Under the pieces are notes generated by a model. It was not told the DNA's origin. It searched no databases and saw nothing but the letters and a program-made list of their open reading frames with translations. The translations under genes were made by a program, and so were the position numbers. Shown in pieces: positions 45,198 to 54,286 of a DNA stretch of 64,000 bases. Within the stretch, counting starts at the first letter, position 1. Each line of letters opens with the position of its first letter. Origin of the DNA: Pedobacter fastidiosus (GTDB lineage Bacteria > Bacteroidota > Bacteroidia > Sphingobacteriales > Sphingobacteriaceae). The stretch is taken from positions 62,001 to 126,000 of the forward strand of contig NZ_JACRYL010000004.1 in NCBI RefSeq assembly GCF_014306625.1, written 5' to 3'.

Positions 45198-46361
45198 TTA
45201 CTCAAAATACTCTTTCATTCTTTCGAAGAAACTTTTATCGTTTTTACCAGGTTGTGGCTTAAAGTTTGGCGAATCGCGAAATTTTTCTAAAGCATCGCGT
45301 TCTTCGCTACTTAAAGCTTTTGGTGTCCAAATGTTGATGTGAATAATTTCATCACCTCTATGGTAAGAGTTTACTTCTGGCAAACCTTTTCCTTTTAAGC
45401 GTAATAATTTTCCACTTTGAGTTCCTGGATCGATTTTGATTTTTGCTTTACCATCAATAGTTGGTACTTCAATGCTTATGCCTAATGCTGCATCAACAAA
45501 ACTTAAATGCAAGTCGTAAACAATATTATTACCTTCTCGTTTTAATGTTTCGTGTGCAGATTCTTCAATTAAAATAATTAAATCTCCCGGAACGCCACCA
45601 TTTGGAGCTGCGTTTCCTTTTCCGCTCATGCTTAATTGCATGCCCTCGCTTACACCAGCAGGAATATTTATTGTAATGGTTTCTTCACCACGTACAACAC
45701 CATCGCCATGGCAAACAGTACATTTAGAAGTAATTTGTTGTCCGCTTCCGTTACAAGTAGGGCAGGTAGATGCAGTTTGCATTTGACCCAAAATTGTATT
45801 GGTAACTCTGCGAACTTGGCCACTACCACCGCAGGTACCACAGGTACTTACAGATGATTTATCTTTTGCGCCAGAACCATCGCAAGTTTTACAAACAACA
45901 AGTTTGTTGACCTTGATTTTTTTCTCGGCACCATGAGCAATTTCTTCAAGCGTTAATTTAACTTTTATACGTAGGTTAGAGCCTTTAGCTACTCGGCGAC
46001 CGCCACGTTGCTGGCCACCACCGCCTCCGCCAAAAAAGCTTTCGAAAGGATTATGTCCACCAAAAATATCTCCGAAATTACTGAAGATATCATCCATGTT
46101 CATGTTACCACCGCCGTAACCTCCAGATGCACTGCTTCCAACCCCTGCATGACCAAATTGATCATAGCGCTGTTTTTTCTCCGCATTACTTAAAACCTCA
46201 TAGGCTTCTGCAGCTTCCTTAAAATTATCTTCAGCAGCTTTATCGCCTGGGTTTTTATCTGGGTGATATTTAATAGCCATCTTACGATAAGCCTTTTTTA
46301 TCTCATCCGCAGGTGTGCTCCGCGTTACGCCTAATACGTCGTAATAATCTCTTTTACTCAT
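45198..46361 (-). CDS. dnaJ: Molecular chaperone DnaJ
   Basis: 387 residues, canonical type I: J-domain with HPD (IKYHPDKNPGDKAA), Gly/Phe-rich region with many GG, four CxxCxGxG zinc motifs (CKTCDGSG, CGTCGGSG, CPTCNGSG, CTVCHGDG) and the C-terminal client-binding domain. Downstream of grpE, 72 bp apart, forming a stress unit. Confidence 0.97.
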   Translation of the reverse strand: MSKRDYYDVLGVTRSTPADEIKKAYRKMAIKYHPDKNPGDKAAEDNFKEAAEAYEVLSNAEKKQRYDQFGHAGVGSSASGGYGGGNMNMDDIFSNFGDIFGGHNPFESFFGGGGGGQQRGGRRVAKGSNLRIKVKLTLEEIAHGAEKKIKVNKLVVCKTCDGSGAKDKSSVSTCGTCGGSGQVRRVTNTILGQMQTASTCPTCNGSGQQITSKCTVCHGDGVVRGEETITINIPAGVSEGMQLSMSGKGNAAPNGGVPGDLIILIEESAHETLKREGNNIVYDLHLSFVDAALGISIEVPTIDGKAKIKIDPGTQSGKLLRLKGKGLPEVNSYHRGDEIIHINIWTPKALSSEERDALEKFRDSPNFKPQPGKNDKSFFERMKEYFE

Positions 46362-46433
46362 CTTTATTTAAAATGATTGAATTTTGAATGAGAAATTATT
46401 GAATTGTTAATTCACTCACTCAATAATTAATTC

Positions 46434-47018
46434 TTATGCGCCAACTACTACTTTAGCAAAGCGGATTACATTATCGTTTAATGTATAACCTTTTTCAACT
46501 TCATCAATTACTTTTCCCTTAAGGTCTTCTGTTGGTGCAGGAATATTGGTAATTGCTTCGTGGAAATCTGTATTAAATTCTTTGCTGATGCTTTCTACGT
46601 CTTTTAAACCTTTTTGCGCTAAAGTATTCTTCAATTTAGTGCTAACCAATAAAATACCTTCTTTAACAGGGGCAATATCAGTTGCAGTTTCCATTGCCTT
46701 AAGCGCACGGTCGAAATCGTCTAGAACAGTTAAGAGAGATACAATAACATCTTTCCCAGCAGTTTGCAACAATTCTACACGCTCTTTTTGTGTACGACGT
46801 TTGTAATTATCAAATTCTGCATATAAACGCAGATACTTATCGTTAAGGTGTTGAACTTCTTCTTTCAATTTATCTTCTACAGATAATTCAGGAGCTTGTT
46901 CGGTTTCATTTGTGGAAGCATCAGTGTTTTCTACGTTTTCCGGAGTAGTATTTTCTGATGTATTTTCAGTATCCATTATATTTTCTTCTTTATAGTTATT
47001 TTTCTTCTTATTAAACAT
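46434..47018 (-). CDS. grpE: Nucleotide exchange factor GrpE
   Basis: 194 residues (180 if the internal ATG is used, MDTENTSENTTPE). An acidic N-terminus is followed by a long coiled-coil (LKEEVQHLNDKYLRLYAEFDNYKRRTQKERVELL) and a C-terminal beta-domain ending DNVIRFAKVVVG. Releases ADP from DnaK. Confidence 0.95.
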   Translation of the reverse strand: MFNKKKNNYKEENIMDTENTSENTTPENVENTDASTNETEQAPELSVEDKLKEEVQHLNDKYLRLYAEFDNYKRRTQKERVELLQTAGKDVIVSLLTVLDDFDRALKAMETATDIAPVKEGILLVSTKLKNTLAQKGLKDVESISKEFNTDFHEAITNIPAPTEDLKGKVIDEVEKGYTLNDNVIRFAKVVVGA

Positions 47019-47138
47019 ATACTAGGCTGAATTTTTTGTGGTAATCTCAACTATTTTGCCATAAACGGAAATCAGCCAAGCTGGCAGATTTATGTAAGTT
47101 TATCTGAACAGTTTGGCTGATTGACTGACAAGAGATTG

Positions 47139-47203
47139 ACGATTGTATATTTACGGTTTTAGATTGGCATAGGCTAAATCGTAATTCGTAAATCTACAAT
47201 CGT
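47139..47203. repeat. 17-bp inverted repeat between ftsE and grpE
   Basis: ACGATTGTATATTTACG (47139-47155) pairs with CGTAAATCTACAATCGT (47187-47203) with one mismatch around a 31-base loop. It lies just after the ftsE stop on its strand and may help terminate it, or it may be a dispersed repeat. Confidence 0.6.
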
Positions 47204-47210
47204 AATTATG

Positions 47211-47894
47211 TTAAGCTATTTGTGCATCTTCATGAACTACGCCACTTTCGCATTTAATAATACGAGAAGGGAATTTGCGAATTATTTGATAATCATGTGT
47301 AGCCATTAAAACTGCAGTTCCGGCTTGGCTAATTTGTTTTAAAAGGGTTACAATTTCTTCGGATGTTTCTGGATCTAAATTTCCTGTAGGTTCATCAGCA
47401 AGAATAATCTCAGGATCGTTCAATAATGCTCTTGCAATTACAATTCGCTGTTGTTCTCCACCAGAAATTTCATGAGGCATTTTTTTGATTTTTGATCTCA
47501 AACCAACTTTATCCAACACATCTTTAATACGTTCGTTAATGAGTTTGGCATCTTTCCAACCTGTAGCCTTCAAAACAAATTCTAAGTTTTTTTCTATGGT
47601 TCTATCGGTTAGCAACTGAAAATCTTGAAAAACAACACCCAGTTTCCTGCGGAGAAATGGAACTTGACTTTCCTTTAAATTTTTAAGATCGAAACCTGCA
47701 ATGTTTCCTTCGCCGTTACCGATATGTAAATCGCCATATAATATTTTTAACAGGCTACTTTTGCCCGAACCCGTTTGCCCGATTAAGAAAACAAACTCAT
47801 CCTTTTCTATATGCAAATTTACATTTGAGAGCACTAAGTGTTTCTGTTGAAAAACATCAACATTGTTTAAATGAATTACTGCGTTTCCTGCCAT
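47211..47894 (-). CDS. ftsE: Cell-division ABC ATPase FtsE
   Basis: 227 residues. Walker A IGQTGSGKSSLLKIL, Q-loop FQDFQLL, signature EISGGEQQRIVIARAL, Walker B EIILADEPTGNLD, switch MATHDYQII. FtsE partners with FtsX to control cell-wall hydrolases during division. No ftsX is in the window; the preceding small gene (48099) is a conserved Bacteroidetes neighbour, I believe. Confidence 0.88.
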   Translation of the reverse strand: MAGNAVIHLNNVDVFQQKHLVLSNVNLHIEKDEFVFLIGQTGSGKSSLLKILYGDLHIGNGEGNIAGFDLKNLKESQVPFLRRKLGVVFQDFQLLTDRTIEKNLEFVLKATGWKDAKLINERIKDVLDKVGLRSKIKKMPHEISGGEQQRIVIARALLNDPEIILADEPTGNLDPETSEEIVTLLKQISQAGTAVLMATHDYQIIRKFPSRIIKCESGVVHEDAQIA

Positions 47895-47895
47895 G

Positions 47896-48099
47896 TTATA
47901 TTTCTAATTTAGCAATCTGCCCGAAAGGCAAATTCTTGACCATTTCCATTATGTATTCAAGTTTATCGCCTAAGCCTAATTTATCCAAAGATTTATCGGG
48001 TCTATCTACTCTAAAATAAGCGAGCAAAGTAAACTTCTCATCTCGAAGTTGTACGTAATCTGGAATTTTGGCTATGCCTTTTACTTTAATGATATACAT
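47896..48099 (-). CDS. Small conserved Bacteroidetes protein upstream of ftsE
   Basis: 67 residues from the ATG at 48099 (MYIIKVKGIAKIPDYVQLRDEKFTLLAYFRVDRPDKSLDK...). Soluble, mixed alpha/beta. I recall near-identical proteins next to ftsE in related genomes, without a known function. A -7 box lies six bases before this ATG, so the earlier in-frame ATG at 48117 is upstream of the promoter and is rejected. The gene ends one base before ftsE. Confidence 0.7.
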   Translation of the reverse strand: MYIIKVKGIAKIPDYVQLRDEKFTLLAYFRVDRPDKSLDKLGLGDKLEYIMEMVKNLPFGQIAKLEI

Positions 48100-48105
48100 T
48101 GAGTC

Positions 48106-48113
48106 CAAAAATA
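48106..48113 (-). promoter_or_regulatory. -7 box for the small gene and ftsE
   Basis: Minus-strand TATTTTTG, six bases before the ATG at 48099, implying a leaderless or very short leader transcript. Confidence 0.6.
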
Positions 48114-48151
48114 GCATTTACAAACGATAAGAGAAAGGGAGAAAAACCTTT

Positions 48152-50056
48152 TTATCGGATTAACATGATCCAGCCTGTATAGGTCTCGAAATCGGAATTG
48201 AAATAGATGCTGTAATAATAGGTTGCCGTTGGTAAATCCTTGCCGTTATATTTTCCATCCCAAGGTTTAAACTTTCCGGTGCTTTGGTAAACCAATTGAC
48301 CATAACGATTTGTTACTTTGATTATCGGGTTCGGAAATGCCTCTGCAGCAGGGATGTTCCATGTATCATTTACAGAATCTCCATTGGGAGAAAATGAATT
48401 GGGAATTACAATTTTTGGATACACCTTAATAAAAACATCATCTGAAGCACTTAGGCAACCAGAATTAGATTGTGCGTGAAGCGTATAAGTAATATCTGTG
48501 GGAGGATTAGCAATAGGGTTTAACTTAGTTGGATCATCAAGAAAGTCTGAAGGAGTCCAATAATAAGATACATTATCTCCTGTCACTTTTCCATTAAGAG
48601 TCAATTTTTGGCCGTTTAAGATTTTTTGATCATTCCCGGCATCTGCTGTAGCATTTTTAATAATGTTAATGGTTACCTGTGTGGTTTCAGAACAAGTTCC
48701 GTTAGAAACAGTTACGGTATAAGTTGTGGTTTCTAGAGGTGTTGCGGTTGTTTGTGAGCTATTCGGATTAGATAAACCTGCAGTTGGAAACCATGAATAC
48801 GATGTTCCGCCGAAAGCCTCTAAATTTAAAGTATTGCCTTGGCAAACGGTAGCCGAATAAAAATTGGCGCTTGGTATAATAGGATTTAGAACTTGAACAT
48901 TAACAATTGATGATCTCGAACAACCATTTGTAGTCGCGGTAACCGTGTAATCGCCCGTCATGTTTACGGACGCATTTGCAATTATTGGGTTCTTTAGCGT
49001 TGACGTAAAACCATTTGGTCCCGTCCAAGCAAAGGTTGTTCCTTCAGTAACATTAAGCTGAATGTTCGAGCCAATGCAAACAGGTCCATTACTACTTGCA
49101 ATCGGATTCGGCAACGCTGTAACTACAATGGTTAATGGAGCAGAAGCTATTCTACAGTTTGTTGAGGTTATATTAGCTCTTTCTGCAGCAAGTAAGCGGT
49201 ACAGATAAGTTCCAGTGCTTGCATTTGCAAAGTTAACAGTAGTTTGCTGAGCAGTTTCGCCTGGTAAATCATTCCAGCCATTTCCTGTATTTATTTGCCA
49301 TTGATAAACTGGGTCAGTATATCCAGATGAAACTGAAGCAGCTAAATTAAAGCTTGCAGACATACCTTCGCAAAGACCTGCTGTGCTCGGTCCATTATTT
49401 ATTGATGGGATTATTGTTGGTCCGCAGGCTCTAAAGGTAATGTCGTCAAGCGCTAAATCGTTTCCACCGCCACCAGGGTTTTCATTTGTCATTTTAATCG
49501 TAATGATCCCAACATTTGCAGGTGTTGTAAAAATTGTTCCATATTTCACCCAATTGGAAGAACTTCCTTCTAAAATATCACCCGTAGAAAATTCTTTAAT
49601 AGAAACTCCATTATTCTCAATTGTAAACTTCACATTGGGTTTTATTCCTGTTCCGCGAAGAATATTGATAATGTAGGAAGCAAATTCGTAGGTGGTATTA
49701 GGGCATAAGTTGTTTACTGTAGATTGATAAAAAATACCCTTATTGAAATTTGCATTAACCACCATCATGTAGCCGTTAGCATCTCCAGTATGATTTGTAA
49801 TGTCTTGTAACCAGCCTTGATTTAATCCTGCAGTGCTTTTAACAATTGTGTATTGCCCATCGTCTGGTGTACCAGCAATGTAGGTATAATTCGTATTTGC
49901 TGGAATTGCATTTCCAAAAGTTGACGTTCCATTTCCAAAATCTGTGCCTGCACCCATCACAGGATCACCTAAAGTTCCAGTACATACTTGGGCATATAGC
50001 TGTTGATTAAAAGAAATTAATATAATTAAGAGGAGAATTCTAATTAGACAACGCAT
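48152..50056 (-). CDS. T9SS-secreted multidomain protein with type B sorting domain
   Basis: 634 residues. Signal peptide (to LYAQ), then a carbohydrate-binding-like jelly roll (TYIAGTPDDGQYTIVKS; NPGGGGNDLALDDITFRACGP), two or more immunoglobulin/PKD-type domains (PICIGSNIQLNVTEGTTFAW-like, CSETTQVTINI), and a C-terminal CHU_C/gliding-motility-associated domain (VIPNSFSPNGDSVNDTWNI ... GWIMLIR). It is exported by the type IX system and probably surface-attached. Confidence 0.88.
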   Translation of the reverse strand: MRCLIRILLLIILISFNQQLYAQVCTGTLGDPVMGAGTDFGNGTSTFGNAIPANTNYTYIAGTPDDGQYTIVKSTAGLNQGWLQDITNHTGDANGYMMVVNANFNKGIFYQSTVNNLCPNTTYEFASYIINILRGTGIKPNVKFTIENNGVSIKEFSTGDILEGSSSNWVKYGTIFTTPANVGIITIKMTNENPGGGGNDLALDDITFRACGPTIIPSINNGPSTAGLCEGMSASFNLAASVSSGYTDPVYQWQINTGNGWNDLPGETAQQTTVNFANASTGTYLYRLLAAERANITSTNCRIASAPLTIVVTALPNPIASSNGPVCIGSNIQLNVTEGTTFAWTGPNGFTSTLKNPIIANASVNMTGDYTVTATTNGCSRSSIVNVQVLNPIIPSANFYSATVCQGNTLNLEAFGGTSYSWFPTAGLSNPNSSQTTATPLETTTYTVTVSNGTCSETTQVTINIIKNATADAGNDQKILNGQKLTLNGKVTGDNVSYYWTPSDFLDDPTKLNPIANPPTDITYTLHAQSNSGCLSASDDVFIKVYPKIVIPNSFSPNGDSVNDTWNIPAAEAFPNPIIKVTNRYGQLVYQSTGKFKPWDGKYNGKDLPTATYYYSIYFNSDFETYTGWIMLIR

Positions 50057-50118
50057 TGTTTTTTGGGCATTTAGCGAATATCTGAATAAAAATCATAATA
50101 ACATATATTTATAGAATG

Positions 50119-51135
50119 CTAGTTTAAGCTGTTCAAAAACTCTACGGTATTTACATTATCGGCATAATCCCAAAGTTTTGGATGCTGGCTTTGCCCGAAA
50201 GTAAATGTACTTGTCTTAAGCGGCGATTTTGTAATTACACATTGGATGTTTTCAGCTTTCTCCGCTAGTTTATCTTCAACATCATTTAAGGTTTTATATT
50301 CCTCGTAAAATAAAACTGCCAATGGCGAAGTTAAACTTTCATCTTCCTTTAAAAGTAAAAAGCCATTATCAAAGTGCTTGGCAGCATTTACCAGATAAAT
50401 TGATTTGTTATAATCATAATTGTTGTTGTACTTAAAATGATTAATTATAGGTTGATAGCTTTCTATCCCTTCATAAAAATTGGCGATTTCGTATCCTTCA
50501 GGAAAATAAATTTTGGATACATTTCTACATCCCAAACCGAAATAATCGAAAATATCAGCACCTAAATTTTGAATGTCTTCTTTGGTTTCTGTACCGTCTA
50601 AAATTGCTACACTATTTCTGTTTTTGCGGATAATGTTTGGCACCTTGCTAAAGTAGTAATCAAAATATCGGGATGAATTGTTACTTCCTGTAGCTATAAC
50701 AGCATCAAAATCCTTTAATCGTTCAACGTATTCTATATGATTTTCAAGTGTTGGTTCAATTTTTATTAATTCTGAAAGCAATGCCTTAATCAGTTTATCA
50801 TCAGATGAAGATAATTTGATCAGCGCAATATTTCCAGTAGCCAAAACACATAAAATATCATGGAAACCAACCATAGGGATGTTTCCAGCTAAAATTAATC
50901 CCACTTTTTTAGGCGAGGAACTAAATTTGATAGATTGAAACCAATGGTCTATATCAGCATCATTTAGCATTTCTGCAAAAGAATTTAAAGATTTTTTTAT
51001 ATTTTCCGTAGTAAACCAAGCATTACTATTTTGTGCGCTATAAATTGTATTTTCCAGTATATCAGTAGGATTGGCAAGTAATTTGCCTAGTTTTTTAAAG
51101 GCATTAATTACTTTATCGTGTGTTAAGGCTGACAT
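50119..51135 (-). CDS. LuxC-type acyl-CoA reductase
   Basis: 338 residues from the ATG at 51135 (MSALTHDKVINAFKKLG); the upstream extension lies over the divergent ferredoxin gene and its promoter. NAD(P)-site region KVGLILAGNIPMVGFHDILCV and catalytic Cys in YFGLGCRNVSKIYFPE. Converts acyl-CoA to aldehyde; role here unclear. Divergent with a 4Fe-4S ferredoxin, which may serve as electron partner. Confidence 0.85.
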   Translation of the reverse strand: MSALTHDKVINAFKKLGKLLANPTDILENTIYSAQNSNAWFTTENIKKSLNSFAEMLNDADIDHWFQSIKFSSSPKKVGLILAGNIPMVGFHDILCVLATGNIALIKLSSSDDKLIKALLSELIKIEPTLENHIEYVERLKDFDAVIATGSNNSSRYFDYYFSKVPNIIRKNRNSVAILDGTETKEDIQNLGADIFDYFGLGCRNVSKIYFPEGYEIANFYEGIESYQPIINHFKYNNNYDYNKSIYLVNAAKHFDNGFLLLKEDESLTSPLAVLFYEEYKTLNDVEDKLAEKAENIQCVITKSPLKTSTFTFGQSQHPKLWDYADNVNTVEFLNSLN

Positions 51136-51164
51136 ATTTAGAATTATTATTAAGTGATATATGC

Positions 51165-51172
51165 TATATTTG
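51165..51172 (+). promoter_or_regulatory. -7 box for the 4Fe-4S ferredoxin
   Basis: TATATTTG, 40 bp before the ATG at 51213, in the divergent intergenic region. Confidence 0.55.
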
Positions 51173-51212
51173 CATCGCAAAGGTAAACTAAGCAAAAGAA
51201 TTAGACGAAAAC

Positions 51213-51563
51213 ATGGCAATTAAAATAACAGATGAGTGTATAAATTGTGGGGCTTGCGAACCGGAATGCCCTAATAACGCAATTTACGATGCCGGTACTG
51301 CATGGCGTTTTTCTGACGGAACCAATTTAAATGGTATTATCGATTTTGGTAACCAACAAATTGAGGCTGACGCATCGCAAGAAGCAGTTTCGGATGAAGT
51401 TTATTATATCGTATCGGATAAATGTACCGAGTGTAAAGGATTTCATGATGAACCACAGTGTGCTGCGGTTTGTCCGGTAGATTGTTGCGTAGATGATGAA
51501 GATATCCGTGAAACAGAAGAAGAATTGTTAACCAAGAAAGCTTGGTTGCATCAAGAGAGTTAA
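51213..51563 (+). CDS. 2[4Fe-4S] dicluster ferredoxin
   Basis: 116 residues. Two cluster motifs: CINCGACEPECPNNAIYD and CTECKGFHDEPQCAAVCPVDCC, the second with an eight-residue insertion typical of the YfhL/Alvin type. Low-potential electron carrier. Transcribed divergently from the acyl-CoA reductase gene and followed by a strong terminator. Confidence 0.92.
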   Translation: MAIKITDECINCGACEPECPNNAIYDAGTAWRFSDGTNLNGIIDFGNQQIEADASQEAVSDEVYYIVSDKCTECKGFHDEPQCAAVCPVDCCVDDEDIRETEEELLTKKAWLHQES

Positions 51564-51594
51564 GCTTGTAGCTTTACAATCTTAGTATAAAATG

Positions 51595-51623
51595 AAAGTC
51601 CCGATGTAAATCGGGACTTTTTT
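51595..51623 (+). terminator. Rho-independent terminator, bidirectional
   Basis: AAAGTCCCGAT pairs with ATCGGGACTTT around GTAA, followed by T. It serves the ferredoxin and the convergent serine hydrolase gene. Confidence 0.93.
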
Positions 51624-51630
51624 ATTGAGA

Positions 51631-52884
51631 TTATTCTACCGCTTGATAAATAAGTGATTTGAATTTATCATTTAATTCTCCATGAGAAAATGGCCACTCT
51701 TGGATATAAATTTGAGCTACAATTTTTTTCTTCGGATCTACCCAATAAGTTGATCCGAAAAAGCCTCCCCAGCCAAAAGAGCCAGCAGTTTGTCCTAATT
51801 TTGTACTTCCTTTATTGGTCACGATTTCAAAACCTAAACCGAATTTATTATTACCAAGAGAAAGGTTTCCAATTTGATTCATTGTCATTAATGAAACACT
51901 TTTTTTGGAAAGGATTCTTTTGCCATTATAAATCCCATCATTGAGAAGCATCTGTAAAAAAATACCATAATCTTTCGATGTTGAAACCAAACCTGCTCCA
52001 CCAGCAAAATATCCGTTATTATTTATTGGATAATTTACAGTTGCGCCAGGAAAAGTTCCATCTTTCCAGGGCTTTACTAGTTTTGTTTTCGGGTCTTCCG
52101 TGTAAACCGAAGCTAATCTTGCCTGTTTTTCTTTTGGTAAAGCGAAGTAAGTATCACTCATTCCCAAAGGTTTAAAAATTCTATTCTTAAAAAACGTATC
52201 CAAATTAACTCCAGATACAACTTCAACAAGTCTGCCCAAAACATCTACACCGAGACTGTATTGCCAATTAGTGCCTGGTTGTAAGGCTAATGGGAGTTTT
52301 GCCAATTTATCAATTTCGGTTTTTAATAATTTTTTATGGATTACAAAACCTGCTTCCACACCTGCTTTTTCATAAATTGCTTTCATTTCTGGCGATCCAA
52401 TTTGGGCATAACCTAGGCCAGAAGTATGCGTTAATAATTCGCGAATGGTAATTTCATGTTTAGCAGGTTTAGTTGTATAACTGCTATCGTTTTTATTAAA
52501 TTTATCTAAAACTCTAGGATTCTTGAATGCTGGGACGTATTTTGAAATCGGATCATCAAGGCCGATCTTACCTTCATCAAATAAAATCATTACTGCCACA
52601 CTCGTAACCGCTTTTGTTTGTGATGCAATTCTTAAAATATCATTGGTTTTAAAAGGACGATTTACATTATTTCCAAAGGCTTTATTGTACACCGTTTTTC
52701 CATTTACCAAAATATTTGCAGTTATGCCTTTTATCCATCCGCTATCCAGATACTGCTTAAATAGATTGTCAATTTTAGCTAATTCTTCGCTCTAAATCTT
52801 TGTTTTAGTCGGATTTGATTGAGCTAAAACCGAATTTAGTCCAAACAATAAAAATAGCACTGTGGCATAAAAATGTTTTTTCAT
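51631..52884 (-). pseudogene. Class C beta-lactamase-type serine hydrolase with in-frame TAG after the signal peptide
   Basis: From the ATG at 52884 the frame gives a signal peptide (MKKHFYATVLFLLFGLNSVL, then AQSNPTKTKI), a TAG stop at codon 31 (52792-52794), and then the same frame continues as SEELAKIDNLFKQYLDSGWI into a full catalytic domain: SxxK in IASQTKAVTSV, YSL in WQYSLGVDVLG and GWGG near the end. The frame after the stop has only a TTG (52710) as a start, which would lack a signal peptide. It is thus a nonsense pseudogene, a read-through gene, or a sequencing error. Confidence 0.82.
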
Positions 52885-52905
52885 TCTGTTTTATTAGATC
52901 TTTGT

Positions 52906-53358
52906 TTAATCTAATTCACTTTTGTTGGGTATAATTAGAACAGGGCAAGCTGATTTACGAGCAACGTGTTCTGCAACACTACCCATTAAAAAGTGGTATA
53001 AACCGGTTCTACCATAAGTTCCAATTACAATTAAATCAGAGCCCCACTCATCAGATTGCTGAATAATTCCATGCGCAGCAGTATCAACAATGCTTAAATA
53101 GGAGGTTTTTATCCCATTGCCAAATTTGTTTTCTATTTCCTTTAATAAGATATGGCTGTTTTCTTCGCTATTATCGTAGGTTTCCAAGAAAACTGGAGCT
53201 AATGTTAAATCAGAATTCACGTTAGCAGGTACAGGTTCTATTATATTGACGAGTGCTACTTCTGCTCCAAATTTTCCTGCCATTTCATATCCTGCTTTAG
53301 CGGCTTTTTCTGAGCAGGTACTGTTATCAACAGCAATTAATATTTTTTTAAAATTCAT
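52906..53358 (-). CDS. Universal stress protein, single UspA domain
   Basis: 150 residues: FKKILIAVDNSTCSEKAAKAG, then SDLIVIGTYGRTGLYHFLMGSVAEHVARKSACPVLIIP, with the full G-x2-G-x9-G-(S/T) ATP-binding motif. Probably an ATP-binding stress regulator. Confidence 0.92.
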   Translation of the reverse strand: MNFKKILIAVDNSTCSEKAAKAGYEMAGKFGAEVALVNIIEPVPANVNSDLTLAPVFLETYDNSEENSHILLKEIENKFGNGIKTSYLSIVDTAAHGIIQQSDEWGSDLIVIGTYGRTGLYHFLMGSVAEHVARKSACPVLIIPNKSELD

Positions 53359-53467
53359 AATGAGCAGATTTAAATATTACATTATAAAAATAACAAATTA
53401 ATGAGCAATATGTTAGGCTATGGATGTAATTTATTAGTTTTACAATTCGTTTACGAGCAAATTTTAA

Positions 53468-54253
53468 ATGGAAAATCAATACGGTATTTGTAGAGTAGCA
53501 GTAGCACCTTTAAGGGCAGATGCATCAGATAAAGCAGAAATAGTTTCACAATTATTGTTTGGAGAGCATGTAGAAATTATTCAGAAAGAAGAGCGTTGGT
53601 GGCTTGTTCAAAATGGTTATGATGGCTACGAGGGCTGGTTAGATTTTAGACAGTTGGCGCCAATTTCACAAGATCAGTTTGTAGAAATGCATGATTGCAA
53701 AATACTTTCTCCATTAGGTTTTAATCACGCTTTAACAGCAGAAGATGGAACTTTATATCATTTGAGCCCTGCAAGTAATCTTCCGTTTATAAAAGATGGT
53801 TTTTGTTATGCGGGAGAAGAGAGGTTTAAACTCAATTTTGAAGCACACAATAGTAAAGAGCATGATTTTAAATCTGAAATAACTTCAACAGCAAAATCCT
53901 TTTTAAATACACCGTATTTATGGGGTGGAAGACATTTATTTGGTTTGGATTGCTCAGGTTTTGTACAAACCGTTTTTAAATTATTAGGTATAAAACTAAA
54001 TCGAGATGCTTCTCAGCAAGCAGAACAAGGAGAGTTGGTTGGTTTTTTGGCGGAATGCAGACCTGGAGATGTCGCCTTTTTTGATAATGCAGAAGGGAAA
54101 ATTACACACGTTGGGATTATGCTTAGTCCAAATGAAATTATCCATTCATCGGCTAAAGTAAAAATCGATCCAATTGATGATCAGGGAATTTACAATAAAG
54201 AATTAGGTAAATACAGCCATAAACTACGGATTATAAAACGCTTTGTGGAATAG
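53468..54253 (+). CDS. NlpC/P60 endopeptidase with SH3-like domain
   Basis: 261 residues. N-terminal SH3b-type region (GICRVAVAPLRADASDKAEIVSQLLFGEHVEII ... WLVQNGYDGYEGWLDFRQL) and C-terminal NlpC/P60 domain with catalytic Cys in WGGRHLFGLDCSGFVQTVFKLLG and His in THVGIMLS. Cell-wall peptide hydrolase; no obvious signal peptide, so it may act on imported peptides, as in the YkfC type. Confidence 0.9.
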   Translation: MENQYGICRVAVAPLRADASDKAEIVSQLLFGEHVEIIQKEERWWLVQNGYDGYEGWLDFRQLAPISQDQFVEMHDCKILSPLGFNHALTAEDGTLYHLSPASNLPFIKDGFCYAGEERFKLNFEAHNSKEHDFKSEITSTAKSFLNTPYLWGGRHLFGLDCSGFVQTVFKLLGIKLNRDASQQAEQGELVGFLAECRPGDVAFFDNAEGKITHVGIMLSPNEIIHSSAKVKIDPIDDQGIYNKELGKYSHKLRIIKRFVE

Positions 54254-54286
54254 CGATTAAAGTTGCATCATTCTTAAAAAAGATTT

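Noticed and set aside
46375..46433. Short spacer with phrases like 'attgaattttgaatga', similar to the spacer near 25780-25850
   Set aside because: The similarity is short and AT-rich; it may be another decayed dispersed repeat, but I could not define a unit.
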